A DNA stretch of 41,303 nucleotides from JANXUC01 sp964619065 (GTDB lineage: Bacteria; Acidobacteriota; Terriglobia; Terriglobales; Acidobacteriaceae), in the NCBI GenBank assembly GCA_964619065.1, contig CAZUCC010000038.1:1-41303 (forward strand). Reading direction: 5' to 3'. Below the pieces are notes generated by a model that saw nothing but the letters and a program-made list of their open reading frames with translations, was not told where the DNA came from and did not search any database. Below, piece after piece: positions 15,801-23,100 of the stretch. The first letter of the stretch is position 1, and each line of letters begins with the position of its first letter. The position numbers and the translations under genes are program-made.

Positions 15801-16405
15801 CCGAAGCCACCATCCGTAATGCTGACGCCATCTGCAACGTAGTTGTTTTCCAGACCAGTAGCGCCTGAGATGGACGGGTTTGCCGTGCCCGTGCCGCCGC
15901 CGGACGCCACGCCCGACGCTGCATAGAAGAGACCGGTAACGCCACGGCCTACAGGAACCGATTGATAGAACTGGTCGTTGAGATTTGCGCCCTGCGAGGT
16001 GGAAGTCGTATCCACGGCGATCGCATCGGCCGTCACTTCCACGGTGGTGGAGGCTGCGCCGATCTCAAGCTTTACGTTGACTGGGAAGGCTCGACCAATA
16101 ACGACGACTACATCCTTGATGTCTTCGGACTTGAATCCGGTCTTTTCGACCTTGACCGTATAGGTGCCCGGAGGAAGAACCTGGAAGAGAGCTCTGCCAT
16201 CCGCGCCAGTGTCAGCGGCTTTGGTGCCCGTCGCTCCATTGATTGTTACTTTGGCGTCTGAAATCGTAGCTCCTGAAGGATCGCTCACAAACACGGAGAT
16301 ACTGCCCGACACGGAGGACTCTGCTGATCCCTGGGCGAAGCCCAAGCTTGTCAGCGACACGATCAGCGCCAGTAGCGCCGAGCTCATGCATAGCTTTTTC
16401 AACAT
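12815..16405 (-). CDS. TonB-dependent receptor, Oar-type
   Basis: A 1196-residue outer-membrane protein. Residues 1-25 are a signal peptide. Residues about 30-115 form a carboxypeptidase-regulatory-like domain (GSISVFVSDPSGATISDAKVTI). Next comes a plug-like region with NNYVADGVSITDGG and VKEVQVKTGGFEAQYGKSTGGIVQIVTKSG. The rest is a large beta barrel ending in the aromatic residue expected for outer-membrane insertion (FGVKFEF). No TonB box is obvious. Such receptors are abundant in Acidobacteriota and are thought to import large oligomers or to act in adhesion; the ligand is unknown. AAGGAG lies about 11 bases before the ATG. It has its own promoter (16467-16495) and terminator, so it is monocistronic. 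Confidence 0.92.
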   Translation of the reverse strand: MLKKLCMSSALLALIVSLTSLGFAQGSAESSVSGSISVFVSDPSGATISDAKVTINGATGTKAADTGADGRALFQVLPPGTYTVKVEKTGFKSEDIKDVVVVIGRAFPVNVKLEIGAASTTVEVTADAIAVDTTSTSQGANLNDQFYQSVPVGRGVTGLFYAASGVASGGGTGTANPSISGATGLENNYVADGVSITDGGFGGIGVYSRVYGSLSTGINLSFVKEVQVKTGGFEAQYGKSTGGIVQIVTKSGSSHFYGSVGGYFAPQRFESTRKFSDDFGFGGSDQRFNLQGKILHQSNYDVDAQIGGYVPGFKNHLFFFGAFNPQWNTDYDQFSQYINPSDLGTAGLGGPTQQHLGNFNVPVKVYSYSGKGTFKINDNHQIEASIFGDPTYGDNNANGNLAPQTASATTFDKLQYGTRNFVARYNGTMSPSWLINASWSWGHNNLKDTPGSPGVYQIVDLLQNLPCGAPNFNLNCGNTTDPLRGQFTRQGLGYFENTKGDTYGTNFDTSKSFHFLGQHNLSVGYRYDRSHYDGSKNRTGPNIPVDLALAQTITGDPDLQSLLVANGTNAAFQLRARGSSSCITNPLTGGPGSKAAEIYIPGLDAAPIVTTNSIGQLVQVNATCPDGGLGVSLRQTRGEFGQLAFKTTSNYHTLFAQDSWSPSKYVTINAGIRWEQQHVQGTAASYTFNDNWSPRVGISVDPWGNRKTKITANFGRYTESLPLDIAIRSLSQELDFSDTNWVPPTDGSGHLLIASDGTIDLSTLVGTTTPANPAGGYIRSFNSGASLQAAVAFAPHTRSEYLDEYVLGFEHEFGNSGVVFSARYTDRRIRRIIEDLAALSPESAQAGLAQQYFIGNPSKTTDYFTNPQQIFFTSSAGDFDPTLGYIGPQIAGCGDPATGVNAFYVQPSDSNGNGVTFQGNDGMCVGVPDGGTVYGPPCAAASSSGARAGDPCPDGVPDGFVDPQRVYKAVEFEVNKSMSKGWQMRANYRIARLVGNYEGSFRNDNNQSDPNISSLFDFTRGQLNLLGQQFVPGVLNTDVHHLANGFVSYTFGGNHAKGLTVGSSVHFQTGIPINNLYAHPVYANSGEIPFCADDTTNCASARGSLGRTSNFGSVDGHLDYPIRISEGKRLRLIADLFNVTNQRTQLRFDQNKQRTVGSGNADFQKPVGTGPSAVNGNTNPGYQRPFYARFGVKFEF

Positions 16406-16466
16406 AATTTCTCACTCCTTGTGAAATTGAACCTGGACATCGAAAGCGCTAAATCTAAACCCGGGA

Positions 16467-16495
16467 ACTATAGCCAATAACAGCGCAGCATACAA
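16467..16495 (-). promoter_or_regulatory. candidate promoter of the TonB receptor gene
   Basis: Read leftward, TTGTAT (16490-16495), a 17-base spacer and TATAGT (16467-16472). The -10 box matches 5/6, the -35 box only 3/6. The start would be near 16460, leaving a leader of about 55 bases with AAGGAG before the ATG. Confidence 0.45.
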
Positions 16496-16838
16496 GACAG
16501 CGCTCGCGCGAATACTTGATGTGCAGTAGCACCGCGAATGCCAGTGTTCTGTATTGTTTTTGTGAATGTTATTCAATTTGTTTTCTGTAACTTACGTCGA
16601 TGCCGCAAAATGGATAATAGGGATGAATACGAAAACAAATATTGTCTTGTCTTGTTTATCTATGAAATTTTGTATTTTTGGGGTTGGTTGGCCTGCGGGA
16701 GAGGGGGTCGTCTGGGACATACGAAGCGGATGAATCCGGCCAAGAAATAGCAGATTCCTCATGGCTGAAGCCATTCGGAATGACAGTCCAAATGACAATC
16801 CTAATGGAGGATGTTTTGGAAAAGTTTTTCTATCTCTA
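16496..16838. other. AT-rich intergenic region, no gene seen
   Basis: About 340 bases between the receptor promoter and the stop of the GWxTD gene. A distinctly AT-rich patch runs from about 16530 to 16690, unlike the surrounding GC-rich DNA. No protein frame, RNA gene or strong hairpin was recognised. Confidence 0.6.
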
Positions 16839-19019
16839 TTAGAGCGACGGCGGCGAGCTCGTGAGGAGGGACTTCCCTTTACGCTCGAGTTCTTCGGCCT
16901 TCTGCTGATTCCCCAGGCGTTGATAGTAGGAGGCTAGCGCGAGATAGAGCGGTCCGCTTTCCGGTTTCAGAACGATGGCCGATTCAAGGATGTCCGCTGC
17001 CTTTTTTGTGTTGCCTGTTTTGTCGAAGCTGTCGGAAAGGCTAACAATTGTCTGGTCTTCCGTCGTCGCGGTCACGGCGGGTTGCGAGTAGAGCTGGACC
17101 ACTTTGTCATACGCCTGCTGACTGAAATAGATGTCGACCAGGCGGGCGCGAGCGAGGGCGTTCTTTGGGTCTTTTCTGAGAGCTTCCTGGAGCGCCTTGG
17201 CGGCGGCGGGTTTGTCGTCCTGCGCCAGGCAGGTCACACCGAAATCGTAGTCGGCTTCGCCCTTGTTCACGTAGTCGATCAGCTTGTCATCATAGATATC
17301 CCATGCTTCCATCTGGGAGCCGGAATCGGCGACCACGTGGAATGAAATAGTGCCGAAGCGTTTCTCCCGCGTCTCGGGATCGCTGACGGTGAGAGCCATG
17401 CGATAGTTGCCTGGATCAAGCTCGAGAGTACTCAGCTTCTTGCCGCTAATCATGGAGCCATTTTCGTCGAACTGCTCCTTCGCTGCTTCATCGTGGATGG
17501 ATTTGGCGGTTCCGGTAATTCCAGGACGCCCGTAGGCATAATCCGCGAGAAGCTTCTTGCCCGCGTTGCTGCCGGCGGCCGCAGGCACGGACCATATTTG
17601 GTAGAAGACCATAAGATCCTGCCCGGGGACGAGAGCCAGCTCCTTGCCGGCATAGGGTGTAAACTTCACGCCTCCGGAACTGAAGGGAAGAACCGCGGCG
17701 CTCGTCGGATCGATCCCTTTGACTTCTGTAAATGGAACAACCTCGGTGAGGGTGAAGCCTTCGGTGGGGGCGCTGGGCATGACCACATCCCGTTCCGCCG
17801 TGTAGGAGGTTTCTCCCAGAAGATTGGTCAGCGCGAACTCCACTTTGTACTTCCCGGGAGCGAGAGGAAGCCAGTCCTCGTAACCGAAGGGTTTGCCCTT
17901 GACCTCGTCGAGTTGATCCTTGGTTAAGTAGCGCGAGATCTTTCTGTCGCGCTGAAATAGCGGTTTGTGCTCGGCCGTGAAGACGTGGGTTGTGACTTCG
18001 AGAGAAATGTAATAGCGCTCGTCCGCTTTGGCCACTGCAAAATCGCTGGCACTGTTGAGCCGGAGCACGTAGTTGAGTCGGCTTATCCCTTGACGGTCAC
18101 GCAATGGCACAGTGAGGACATTGAGGAATTCTCCCGGCAGGACGACGCGGTGGGAAACGCTCTCCCTCATGGCACGTTTCAAATTCAGCGCTTCGACATT
18201 GAAGGGGTGATTCGCCAGATCTTTGATGGTTCCGATCATCAGGTCGGATTGGATGGTGGAATTGGCGTCGTTCAGGCTGACGGGCTCGCCAGGAATGAGG
18301 CTGAGCGTGGTGCGGGCGACTTCCCGCCCCAGGATTTTGTCGATCTGTTTCACCGCCTCAACGCGCCCATTTTCCATATAGTGCGAGCTGATGAGCTTCT
18401 GCGGACCATCAATGTAGGGACTGTAGAGGCGAAAGTCGCCGAAATCTTTCTCGTAAAAAAGTACGTAGAAGTTGGGCGGAAGCGCAGGATTGGCCTGGGA
18501 ATAAAACCATATTTCCATGCCCCGGACTTCGCTCTGCGTGACGTACCGCGCCTTCTGCTGTGGCGCACCGAGGGTAATGTAGATACGCCCCATATCGGTA
18601 TTCCAGCCGTCCTTGGCGCTGTTCGTGGAGAAGTGGTCAGTGGCGTACTCGATGCGCTTGTAAATTTCTTCCTTGTAAGGGTTACTGGGAGCGCCGGGCG
18701 TGGTGTTGCGCAGTTCCCAGAAGCGCTCGATGAACTTGTCGCGCTCGTCGTCGGTCTTGAGCTCGAGGAACTCGTTCTTTTCCGCGCGTGTGATGATGTA
18801 ATTGACTTCCTGGTGAATCCATTTGCGGTAGGTGGGGGCAAGATTCTTCTCGGAACCAGCAGCAAAGGCTGGCGCAGGGACTAACGAGCTTATGCAAAGC
18901 ACGGTGAGGCAGAGAAAGAAAGCTGCTGTTGCCCCTCGGAGTCGGTGGTGGAGACGAATGCTGGAGATGGGCAAATTGGCCTGGACCTCTAGATGTGGGG
19001 AATGGGGGCTACGGAGCAT
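16839..19019 (-). CDS. GWxTD-domain protein with C-terminal TPRs
   Basis: A 726-residue exported protein. A long N-terminal region ends in a hydrophobic segment (about 30-53, ending APAFA), consistent with a signal peptide or signal anchor. Residues about 60-230 form the GWxTD domain, with the eponymous GWNTDMGRIYITLG at 138-151. A long beta-rich middle part follows, and about 600-726 hold TPR-like repeats (DDKPAAAKALQEALRKDPKNALARARLVDIYFSQQ and similar). The GWxTD family is known from Acidobacteriota, Bacteroidota and related phyla, but no function is established. A shorter signal peptide is possible if translation starts within the first 30 codons. It diverges from the aminotransferase gene with a 103-base gap. 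Confidence 0.85.
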   Translation of the reverse strand: MLRSPHSPHLEVQANLPISSIRLHHRLRGATAAFFLCLTVLCISSLVPAPAFAAGSEKNLAPTYRKWIHQEVNYIITRAEKNEFLELKTDDERDKFIERFWELRNTTPGAPSNPYKEEIYKRIEYATDHFSTNSAKDGWNTDMGRIYITLGAPQQKARYVTQSEVRGMEIWFYSQANPALPPNFYVLFYEKDFGDFRLYSPYIDGPQKLISSHYMENGRVEAVKQIDKILGREVARTTLSLIPGEPVSLNDANSTIQSDLMIGTIKDLANHPFNVEALNLKRAMRESVSHRVVLPGEFLNVLTVPLRDRQGISRLNYVLRLNSASDFAVAKADERYYISLEVTTHVFTAEHKPLFQRDRKISRYLTKDQLDEVKGKPFGYEDWLPLAPGKYKVEFALTNLLGETSYTAERDVVMPSAPTEGFTLTEVVPFTEVKGIDPTSAAVLPFSSGGVKFTPYAGKELALVPGQDLMVFYQIWSVPAAAGSNAGKKLLADYAYGRPGITGTAKSIHDEAAKEQFDENGSMISGKKLSTLELDPGNYRMALTVSDPETREKRFGTISFHVVADSGSQMEAWDIYDDKLIDYVNKGEADYDFGVTCLAQDDKPAAAKALQEALRKDPKNALARARLVDIYFSQQAYDKVVQLYSQPAVTATTEDQTIVSLSDSFDKTGNTKKAADILESAIVLKPESGPLYLALASYYQRLGNQQKAEELERKGKSLLTSSPPSL

Positions 19020-19104
19020 ACAAATATGTCCCTCAAGCTAGCTCTGTGCAAAGTTTATCACTAAGTGAGATGCGGCTCCCTGCGGCGCCATCTCTTCCTG
19101 GGGC

Positions 19105-19113
19105 TGTTAGAAT
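19105..19113 (+). promoter_or_regulatory. extended -10 element before the aminotransferase gene
   Basis: TGTTAGAAT fits an extended -10 (TGn then TAGAAT, 5/6). Transcription would begin about 19119-19121, within four bases of the GTG at 19123, implying a leaderless mRNA. The same motif precedes the gene at 28133. Confidence 0.4.
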
Positions 19114-19122
19114 CCCAACTTC

Positions 19123-20343
19123 GTGACTTCGGTTGCCCATAGCGACTCTGGAAGGCCGACGCGGCTTTCTGTACCTATGCTTGACCTCTCCCGGCAGTAT
19201 GCCCGGATTCGTTCTGAAATTCTGGCCGTCATTGAGAAGGTTTGCGCTTCCTCGCATTACGTTGGGGGCGAAGATATTGCTGCGTTTGAGGCCGAGCTGG
19301 CTGCGTTCACCGGGGCCGTTGCCGCAGTAGGATGCTCTTCCGGCACGGACGCGCTTTGGTTGGCGTTGGTTGCCGCGGGCATTCAGCCGGGGGACGCAGT
19401 GGTCACAACGCCGTTTAGTTTCTTCGCCTCGGCAAGTGCGATTGTGCGGGCGGGCGGGCGTCCGGTGTTTGCGGATATCGATCCGCGCACGTGGAATCTG
19501 GACGCCGCAACGCTGGTAAAGAAGCTGCGGAGCGCGGCGCCGCAAAAGCTTCGCGCGGTGATGCCGGTGCACCTCTACGGGCAGTGTGCTGACATGGACG
19601 CGATGGGTGAGCTAGCGGCAGAATTCAAACTCGTGGTTATCGAGGACGCGGCGCAAGCGATTGGAGCAGACTGGAAGGGTCAGCGCGCGGGGGCACTGGG
19701 GCGAGCAGCGGCGTTCAGCTTTTATCCGACAAAAAATTTGAGTGCCTACGGTGATGCAGGCGCCGTTACTACGATGGATGCGGATTGGGCCGAGCATATG
19801 CGGCGGCTGCGCAACCATGGAAGTCCGAAACGGTATGTGCACGAAGAGTTTGGATGGAACTCGCGTTTGGATTCGATCCAGGCGGCGGTTCTGCGCGTCA
19901 AGATGCGCTATATCACGGAGTGGAATAAGGCACGCCGGGCGCGCGCGGCTGCGTATGACCAGATGCTGGTGACGGCGGGACTGGCGAATTTTGTTGTACG
20001 AGTGGAACAGACCGAAGCAGGTCCTACTGGAACGAACGCAACTCCGCTGACATTGCCTTGGCGCGACTCCAATGCGCGGCATGTGTTTCATCAATATGTG
20101 GTGCGCGCGCGGCAGCGCGACGAACTACGGGAATTTCTCGCTGAACGCGGCGTGGGCAGCGAAGTTTACTATCCCATACCGCTGCATTTGCAGAGCTGTT
20201 TTGCGTATCTCGGATACCGTGAAGGCGATTTTCCGGAAGCCGAGCGTGCGGCACGCGAAGTGCTGGCGCTGCCGATGTTTCCGGAACTTCGGGAAGAAGA
20301 GCAGAAGTATGTCGTCGCTGCCATCGCCGAGTTTTATGGTTGA
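19123..20343 (+). CDS. DegT/DnrJ/EryC1/StrS-family sugar aminotransferase
   Basis: PLP-dependent aminotransferase that typically aminates nucleotide-linked keto-sugars for surface polysaccharide, 406 residues. The family core is complete: SSGTDALWLAL near 72-82, TTPFSFFASA (95-104), the PLP-contacting Asp in VIEDAAQAIGA (175) and the Schiff-base lysine in SFYPTKNLSAYGDAG (K204). The C-terminal GVGSEVYYPIPLHLQ segment is also typical. The start is GTG at 19123; a later ATG at 19177 would still keep the whole core, and neither has a clear ribosome site. No other sugar-nucleotide genes are adjacent, so the product is unknown. Confidence 0.92.
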   Translation: MTSVAHSDSGRPTRLSVPMLDLSRQYARIRSEILAVIEKVCASSHYVGGEDIAAFEAELAAFTGAVAAVGCSSGTDALWLALVAAGIQPGDAVVTTPFSFFASASAIVRAGGRPVFADIDPRTWNLDAATLVKKLRSAAPQKLRAVMPVHLYGQCADMDAMGELAAEFKLVVIEDAAQAIGADWKGQRAGALGRAAAFSFYPTKNLSAYGDAGAVTTMDADWAEHMRRLRNHGSPKRYVHEEFGWNSRLDSIQAAVLRVKMRYITEWNKARRARAAAYDQMLVTAGLANFVVRVEQTEAGPTGTNATPLTLPWRDSNARHVFHQYVVRARQRDELREFLAERGVGSEVYYPIPLHLQSCFAYLGYREGDFPEAERAAREVLALPMFPELREEEQKYVVAAIAEFYG

Positions 20344-20408
20344 ACCGTGAGGCATAGGGGCAAGACCTCGTGGGGAGGGGCCCGCGCCGCACGAACTTTC
20401 TCTGTGCT

Positions 20409-21413
20409 TCAGTGACTCCGTGGTGAGTTGACAGCCTTCTCGTCCGGCTTCACCAGTCGCACGATGGGGCCGTTGAGTTTGTACTTTCTCTCTATCGTCG
20501 TTCCGTCTTGATCGCGTACATGCAGAATGAACGTAGGCAGGGTGCCTTCTTTGCCGAAGTCCTCGTGGCCAATGGATGCCGGCAGCACACCGTTGAGCTT
20601 GTGTTCGCGGTAGGCGGTCTCGTAGCGATGGCGGCGGCCATTCCAGGTGAAGACGCGAATCTGATTGAAATCGAAATCCTGGCCGTCTTTGGGTTCGGTG
20701 AAAAGGACGAGATACTCCGGAACTTTTTTGACAATTCCCTGATCTGTGTCTTGCACTTCTGTCAGTACGAAAAACGCCGCCATGCGCTGTCCTTCGGCAT
20801 ACTGCGCGATTTCGAGGGGCACGTCGAAGTCGACGAGGCGGGCGAGCACCCAGCCCACGCGACCTTGGGAATCGCGCACCAGAAGCCAGTCTTCGAGTAT
20901 TGGGGCTGCATCTGCCGGATTCGGCCTCACGGCTGCGCCGGGGAGGGTTTTCTCCGCGAATGCGCGTTTGAGTACGGAGAGCTTGCCGCCCTGCGGCAAT
21001 TGGTAGAGATGCTCGGTTTCGCGTCCAGGGGAGATATGAAGATTCGTTTCCGTGTGCGTTATGCTGAGCGCCTGCTCGGGCGCGTTCGCGTTCTCTTTGG
21101 CCAGCTTTTGGAACGCCTGGAAAACGTCCTCGCCAACGAGCGAACGTTGCTCCACCCATCCCTCCGTACCGTTGGCCGTGCGGACGTGGACGAAGCGCCG
21201 GTTGTTGGTGCGTTCGAGGACCTCCAGACGTTCACCGTTTTTGACCGTGGCCATCTTGTTGTAGACGGTGGCAACACGGTCGCGAAGGAAGGTCTGCGGG
21301 GCGGAGACGTAGGCAGCCTCGTGGGCTCTGCCGCCGCGGTTTTTGCAACCCATCGTAGCGGCAAAACAGGCGAGCGCGATCACCAGCAGATATTTCTTTG
21401 GAGCGGGGGGCAC
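20409..21413 (-). CDS. exported bacterial SH3-domain protein, possible lipoprotein
   Basis: A 334-residue protein starting with a signal sequence (KKYLLVIALACFAATMGCK). A cysteine at residue 23 could be lipidated, but TMGC is a weak lipobox. Two bacterial SH3-like segments follow. The first (about 40-95) has ATVYNKMATVKNGERLEVLERTN and GTEGWVEQ; the second (about 120-195) has TNLHISPGRETEHLYQLPQGGKLSVLKR and GRVGWVLARLV. Such domains usually bind peptidoglycan or peptides. The C-terminal 140 residues are beta-rich and not recognised. The stop faces the aminotransferase gene across 65 bases. Confidence 0.8.
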   Translation of the reverse strand: MPPAPKKYLLVIALACFAATMGCKNRGGRAHEAAYVSAPQTFLRDRVATVYNKMATVKNGERLEVLERTNNRRFVHVRTANGTEGWVEQRSLVGEDVFQAFQKLAKENANAPEQALSITHTETNLHISPGRETEHLYQLPQGGKLSVLKRAFAEKTLPGAAVRPNPADAAPILEDWLLVRDSQGRVGWVLARLVDFDVPLEIAQYAEGQRMAAFFVLTEVQDTDQGIVKKVPEYLVLFTEPKDGQDFDFNQIRVFTWNGRRHRYETAYREHKLNGVLPASIGHEDFGKEGTLPTFILHVRDQDGTTIERKYKLNGPIVRLVKPDEKAVNSPRSH

Positions 21414-21499
21414 GGGACCTCGGCTCCACTATACGCGAGAATTCTTATCGCCCTCTTGATAGCGAAGGTACAGATCACTCGCGTGGCACAAGCATCCGG

Positions 21500-22156
21500 C
21501 TAGTTGATGGTAATTGCCGCAGTGCCATTCTTGCCGCCCAGCGAAGCCGTGAGGTTAGCCGGGCCTCCGGTGTTTGTGGAGTCCGCAGTGACCAGGCCCG
21601 GATTCGAACTGCCGGCGGACTGCACCGTAAATAGCGTTGTGTTCGCTGAACTCCACGTGGCCAAACTCGTTACGTCCCCGGGCGGGCAACCCGAACCCGA
21701 CGCGTACGTCGCTGTAGCTATGAAGGGAAATGTGCTCCCGTGCGCAATCGTTTTCGAACTCGGGCTGATGGCGATGGAAAGTATAGCCCCGCAAGACACC
21801 GTTACCGTGCCCGTACCGCTAATGGCACCAACGGTTGCGGTGAGCGTTGTGGTAGCCGAGCCCGAGGATCCAGCGCTCAGGCCCATAACAGCACCCTTGC
21901 TATCCACGGAGGCAGTTGTGTCACCCGAGGGGAGAGACCAGACTGTGTGGGCAGGTGGCGTTTGGGTGCTGCCATCGTCAAAGGTCCCGGTGGCCACGGC
22001 CTGTGTCGTTTGTCCTACGACGACATTTAGGTCATTCACAGTGATGGATGTCAGCTTCGGATCGACAAAAAAGTTCTTGCACGCGGCTATGGTTAGGATG
22101 AGCAGCACAAGGGCCACCAGCGCTGGCAAAGCCTTGCGATTGGGCAACGAAATCAT
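21500..22156 (-). CDS. lipoprotein with two bacterial Ig-like (Big2-type) domains
   Basis: A 218-residue lipoprotein. The signal sequence ends in LTIAAC, giving lipidated Cys26 with a plausible I-A-A-C lipobox. Two repeated Ig-like domains follow: about 35-120 (LTSITVNDLNVVVGQTTQ...GTGTVTVSC) and about 125-218 (LSIAISPSSKTIAHGSTFPF...NGTAAITIN). The pattern of a Thr/Val-rich strand, FDDGST and a closing valine-rich strand is that of Big2-like cell-surface domains. It probably serves as a surface or periplasmic binding or spacer protein. It stands alone between the SH3 gene and a repeat-rich gap. Confidence 0.82.
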   Translation of the reverse strand: MISLPNRKALPALVALVLLILTIAACKNFFVDPKLTSITVNDLNVVVGQTTQAVATGTFDDGSTQTPPAHTVWSLPSGDTTASVDSKGAVMGLSAGSSGSATTTLTATVGAISGTGTVTVSCGAILSIAISPSSKTIAHGSTFPFIATATYASGSGCPPGDVTSLATWSSANTTLFTVQSAGSSNPGLVTADSTNTGGPANLTASLGGKNGTAAITIN

Positions 22157-22519
22157 AAGAAGCCTCAGGGGGAGCAGCCTAGGAGCGACCGCACCGGATT
22201 ATCGAGATTCTAGCAGAGACGGTTGCTGGGCTCCGGCACACTAGTACGCGGCTGGGACGGGCGGTTCTGCCCATCAGAACACGCATCGCCATGCCCGCAG
22301 CTCTGCCTACCCGATTCTGGAAGATCGTCAGGTTTGTAGGAACTTGCAAACAATTTCTTGATTGTGTGGCGCGGGCGCCCACGCCCGCGAGCTGTGATGC
22401 TTCAATTCCTTTGGATGCCTCAAAAACGTTGATGTCCCGCCGGGACGCGCCTGACTCGGACGCCTTCGTCTGGGCTCCAGACTTTCGCGGGCGAGGGCGC
22501 CCGCGCCACACAATCTGGT
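22157..22519. other. intergenic region with promoter and repeat element
   Basis: No gene seen. TGCTAGAAT (read leftward, 22207-22215) is an extended -10 about 51 bases upstream of the lipoprotein ATG. The rest is dominated by the inverted-repeat element at 22361-22514; open frames across it are Arg/Pro/Gly-rich and not credible. Confidence 0.6.
22361..22514. mobile_element. 154-base element with 30-base terminal inverted repeats
   Basis: Bases 22361-22390 and 22485-22514 are inverted copies matching at 29 of 30 positions, beginning ATTGTGTGGCGCGGGCGCCC. They enclose 94 bases with no gene but with a small hairpin (TCCCGCCGGGA). The structure is that of a MITE or large REP-type palindrome, and it lies at the 3' end of the DUF2203 gene, where it could also act as a transcription barrier. 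No transposase or target duplication was seen. Confidence 0.65.
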
Positions 22520-23008
22520 TTAGTTGATTTTTCCGGGTTGATCTTTCGAGCCGTGATCCTTCGAGCCGGGCTCTTTCACACCCGAGATGCGCTCGTCGAT
22601 GGGCTTGCGGTTGGCGAAACCTTCGTTGGTTCCGTGCCAGTGCGTGATCTGTTTTTCGCCCAGTTTCCAGCAGAGCAGAACGGTCTCGCCTTTCACAAGG
22701 CAAGGGAAATCGAGAAGTCCAATATCGAGGTCTTTGACCTGCACGCCGATTGCGTCAATTTCATGCACGGCGTCCTTGACGCGCTGCAGGGCTTTATCGC
22801 GCTCGGCGCGGCGGCGGGCAAAGTGCACCACATTCACGAGCAGGCCTCCGGCGAGGAAGACGCGATGAGCGAGGGTTTGGAACTCGCCATCAACCGCCTC
22901 AATCAGCTTCTTGCCCTCAATGGCGGTGCGAATGAGGCCTTCGAGTACGGGAAGCATCGAATGCGCTTCTTCGAGGGTGAATGTGCGGTCGGACATCTTA
23001 TCGGACAT
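22520..23008 (-). CDS. DUF2203 family protein
   Basis: A 162-residue soluble protein that fits the DUF2203 family: RTFTLEEAHSMLPVLEGLI at the N-terminus, a helical middle, then IGVQVKDLDIGLLDFPCLVKGETVLLCWKLGEKQITHWHGTNEGFANRKPI. The family has no established function. The tail after about residue 143 is low-complexity (SKDHGSKDQPGK) and runs up to the inverted-repeat element, which begins five bases beyond the stop codon, so insertion of the element may have reshaped the C-terminus. A second ATG four codons in is an equally good start. A TAGAAT -10-like box lies at 23023-23028. Confidence 0.85.
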   Translation of the reverse strand: MSDKMSDRTFTLEEAHSMLPVLEGLIRTAIEGKKLIEAVDGEFQTLAHRVFLAGGLLVNVVHFARRRAERDKALQRVKDAVHEIDAIGVQVKDLDIGLLDFPCLVKGETVLLCWKLGEKQITHWHGTNEGFANRKPIDERISGVKEPGSKDHGSKDQPGKIN

Positions 23009-23100
23009 AAGGGCCTGTCTGGATTCTAGTCTTTTTGCGGCGCGAGAGCTAAGAGTTTCTACTACGAATCCGGTCGCAATTTCGGCGAAGGAAAACCATG

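Noticed and set aside
20125..21159. A 344-codon leftward frame
   Set aside because: It overlaps the SH3-domain gene in a different frame and the aminotransferase gene antisense; composition is Arg/Pro-rich.
22179..22703. A 174-codon leftward frame
   Set aside because: It crosses the inverted-repeat element and overlaps the DUF2203 gene out of frame.
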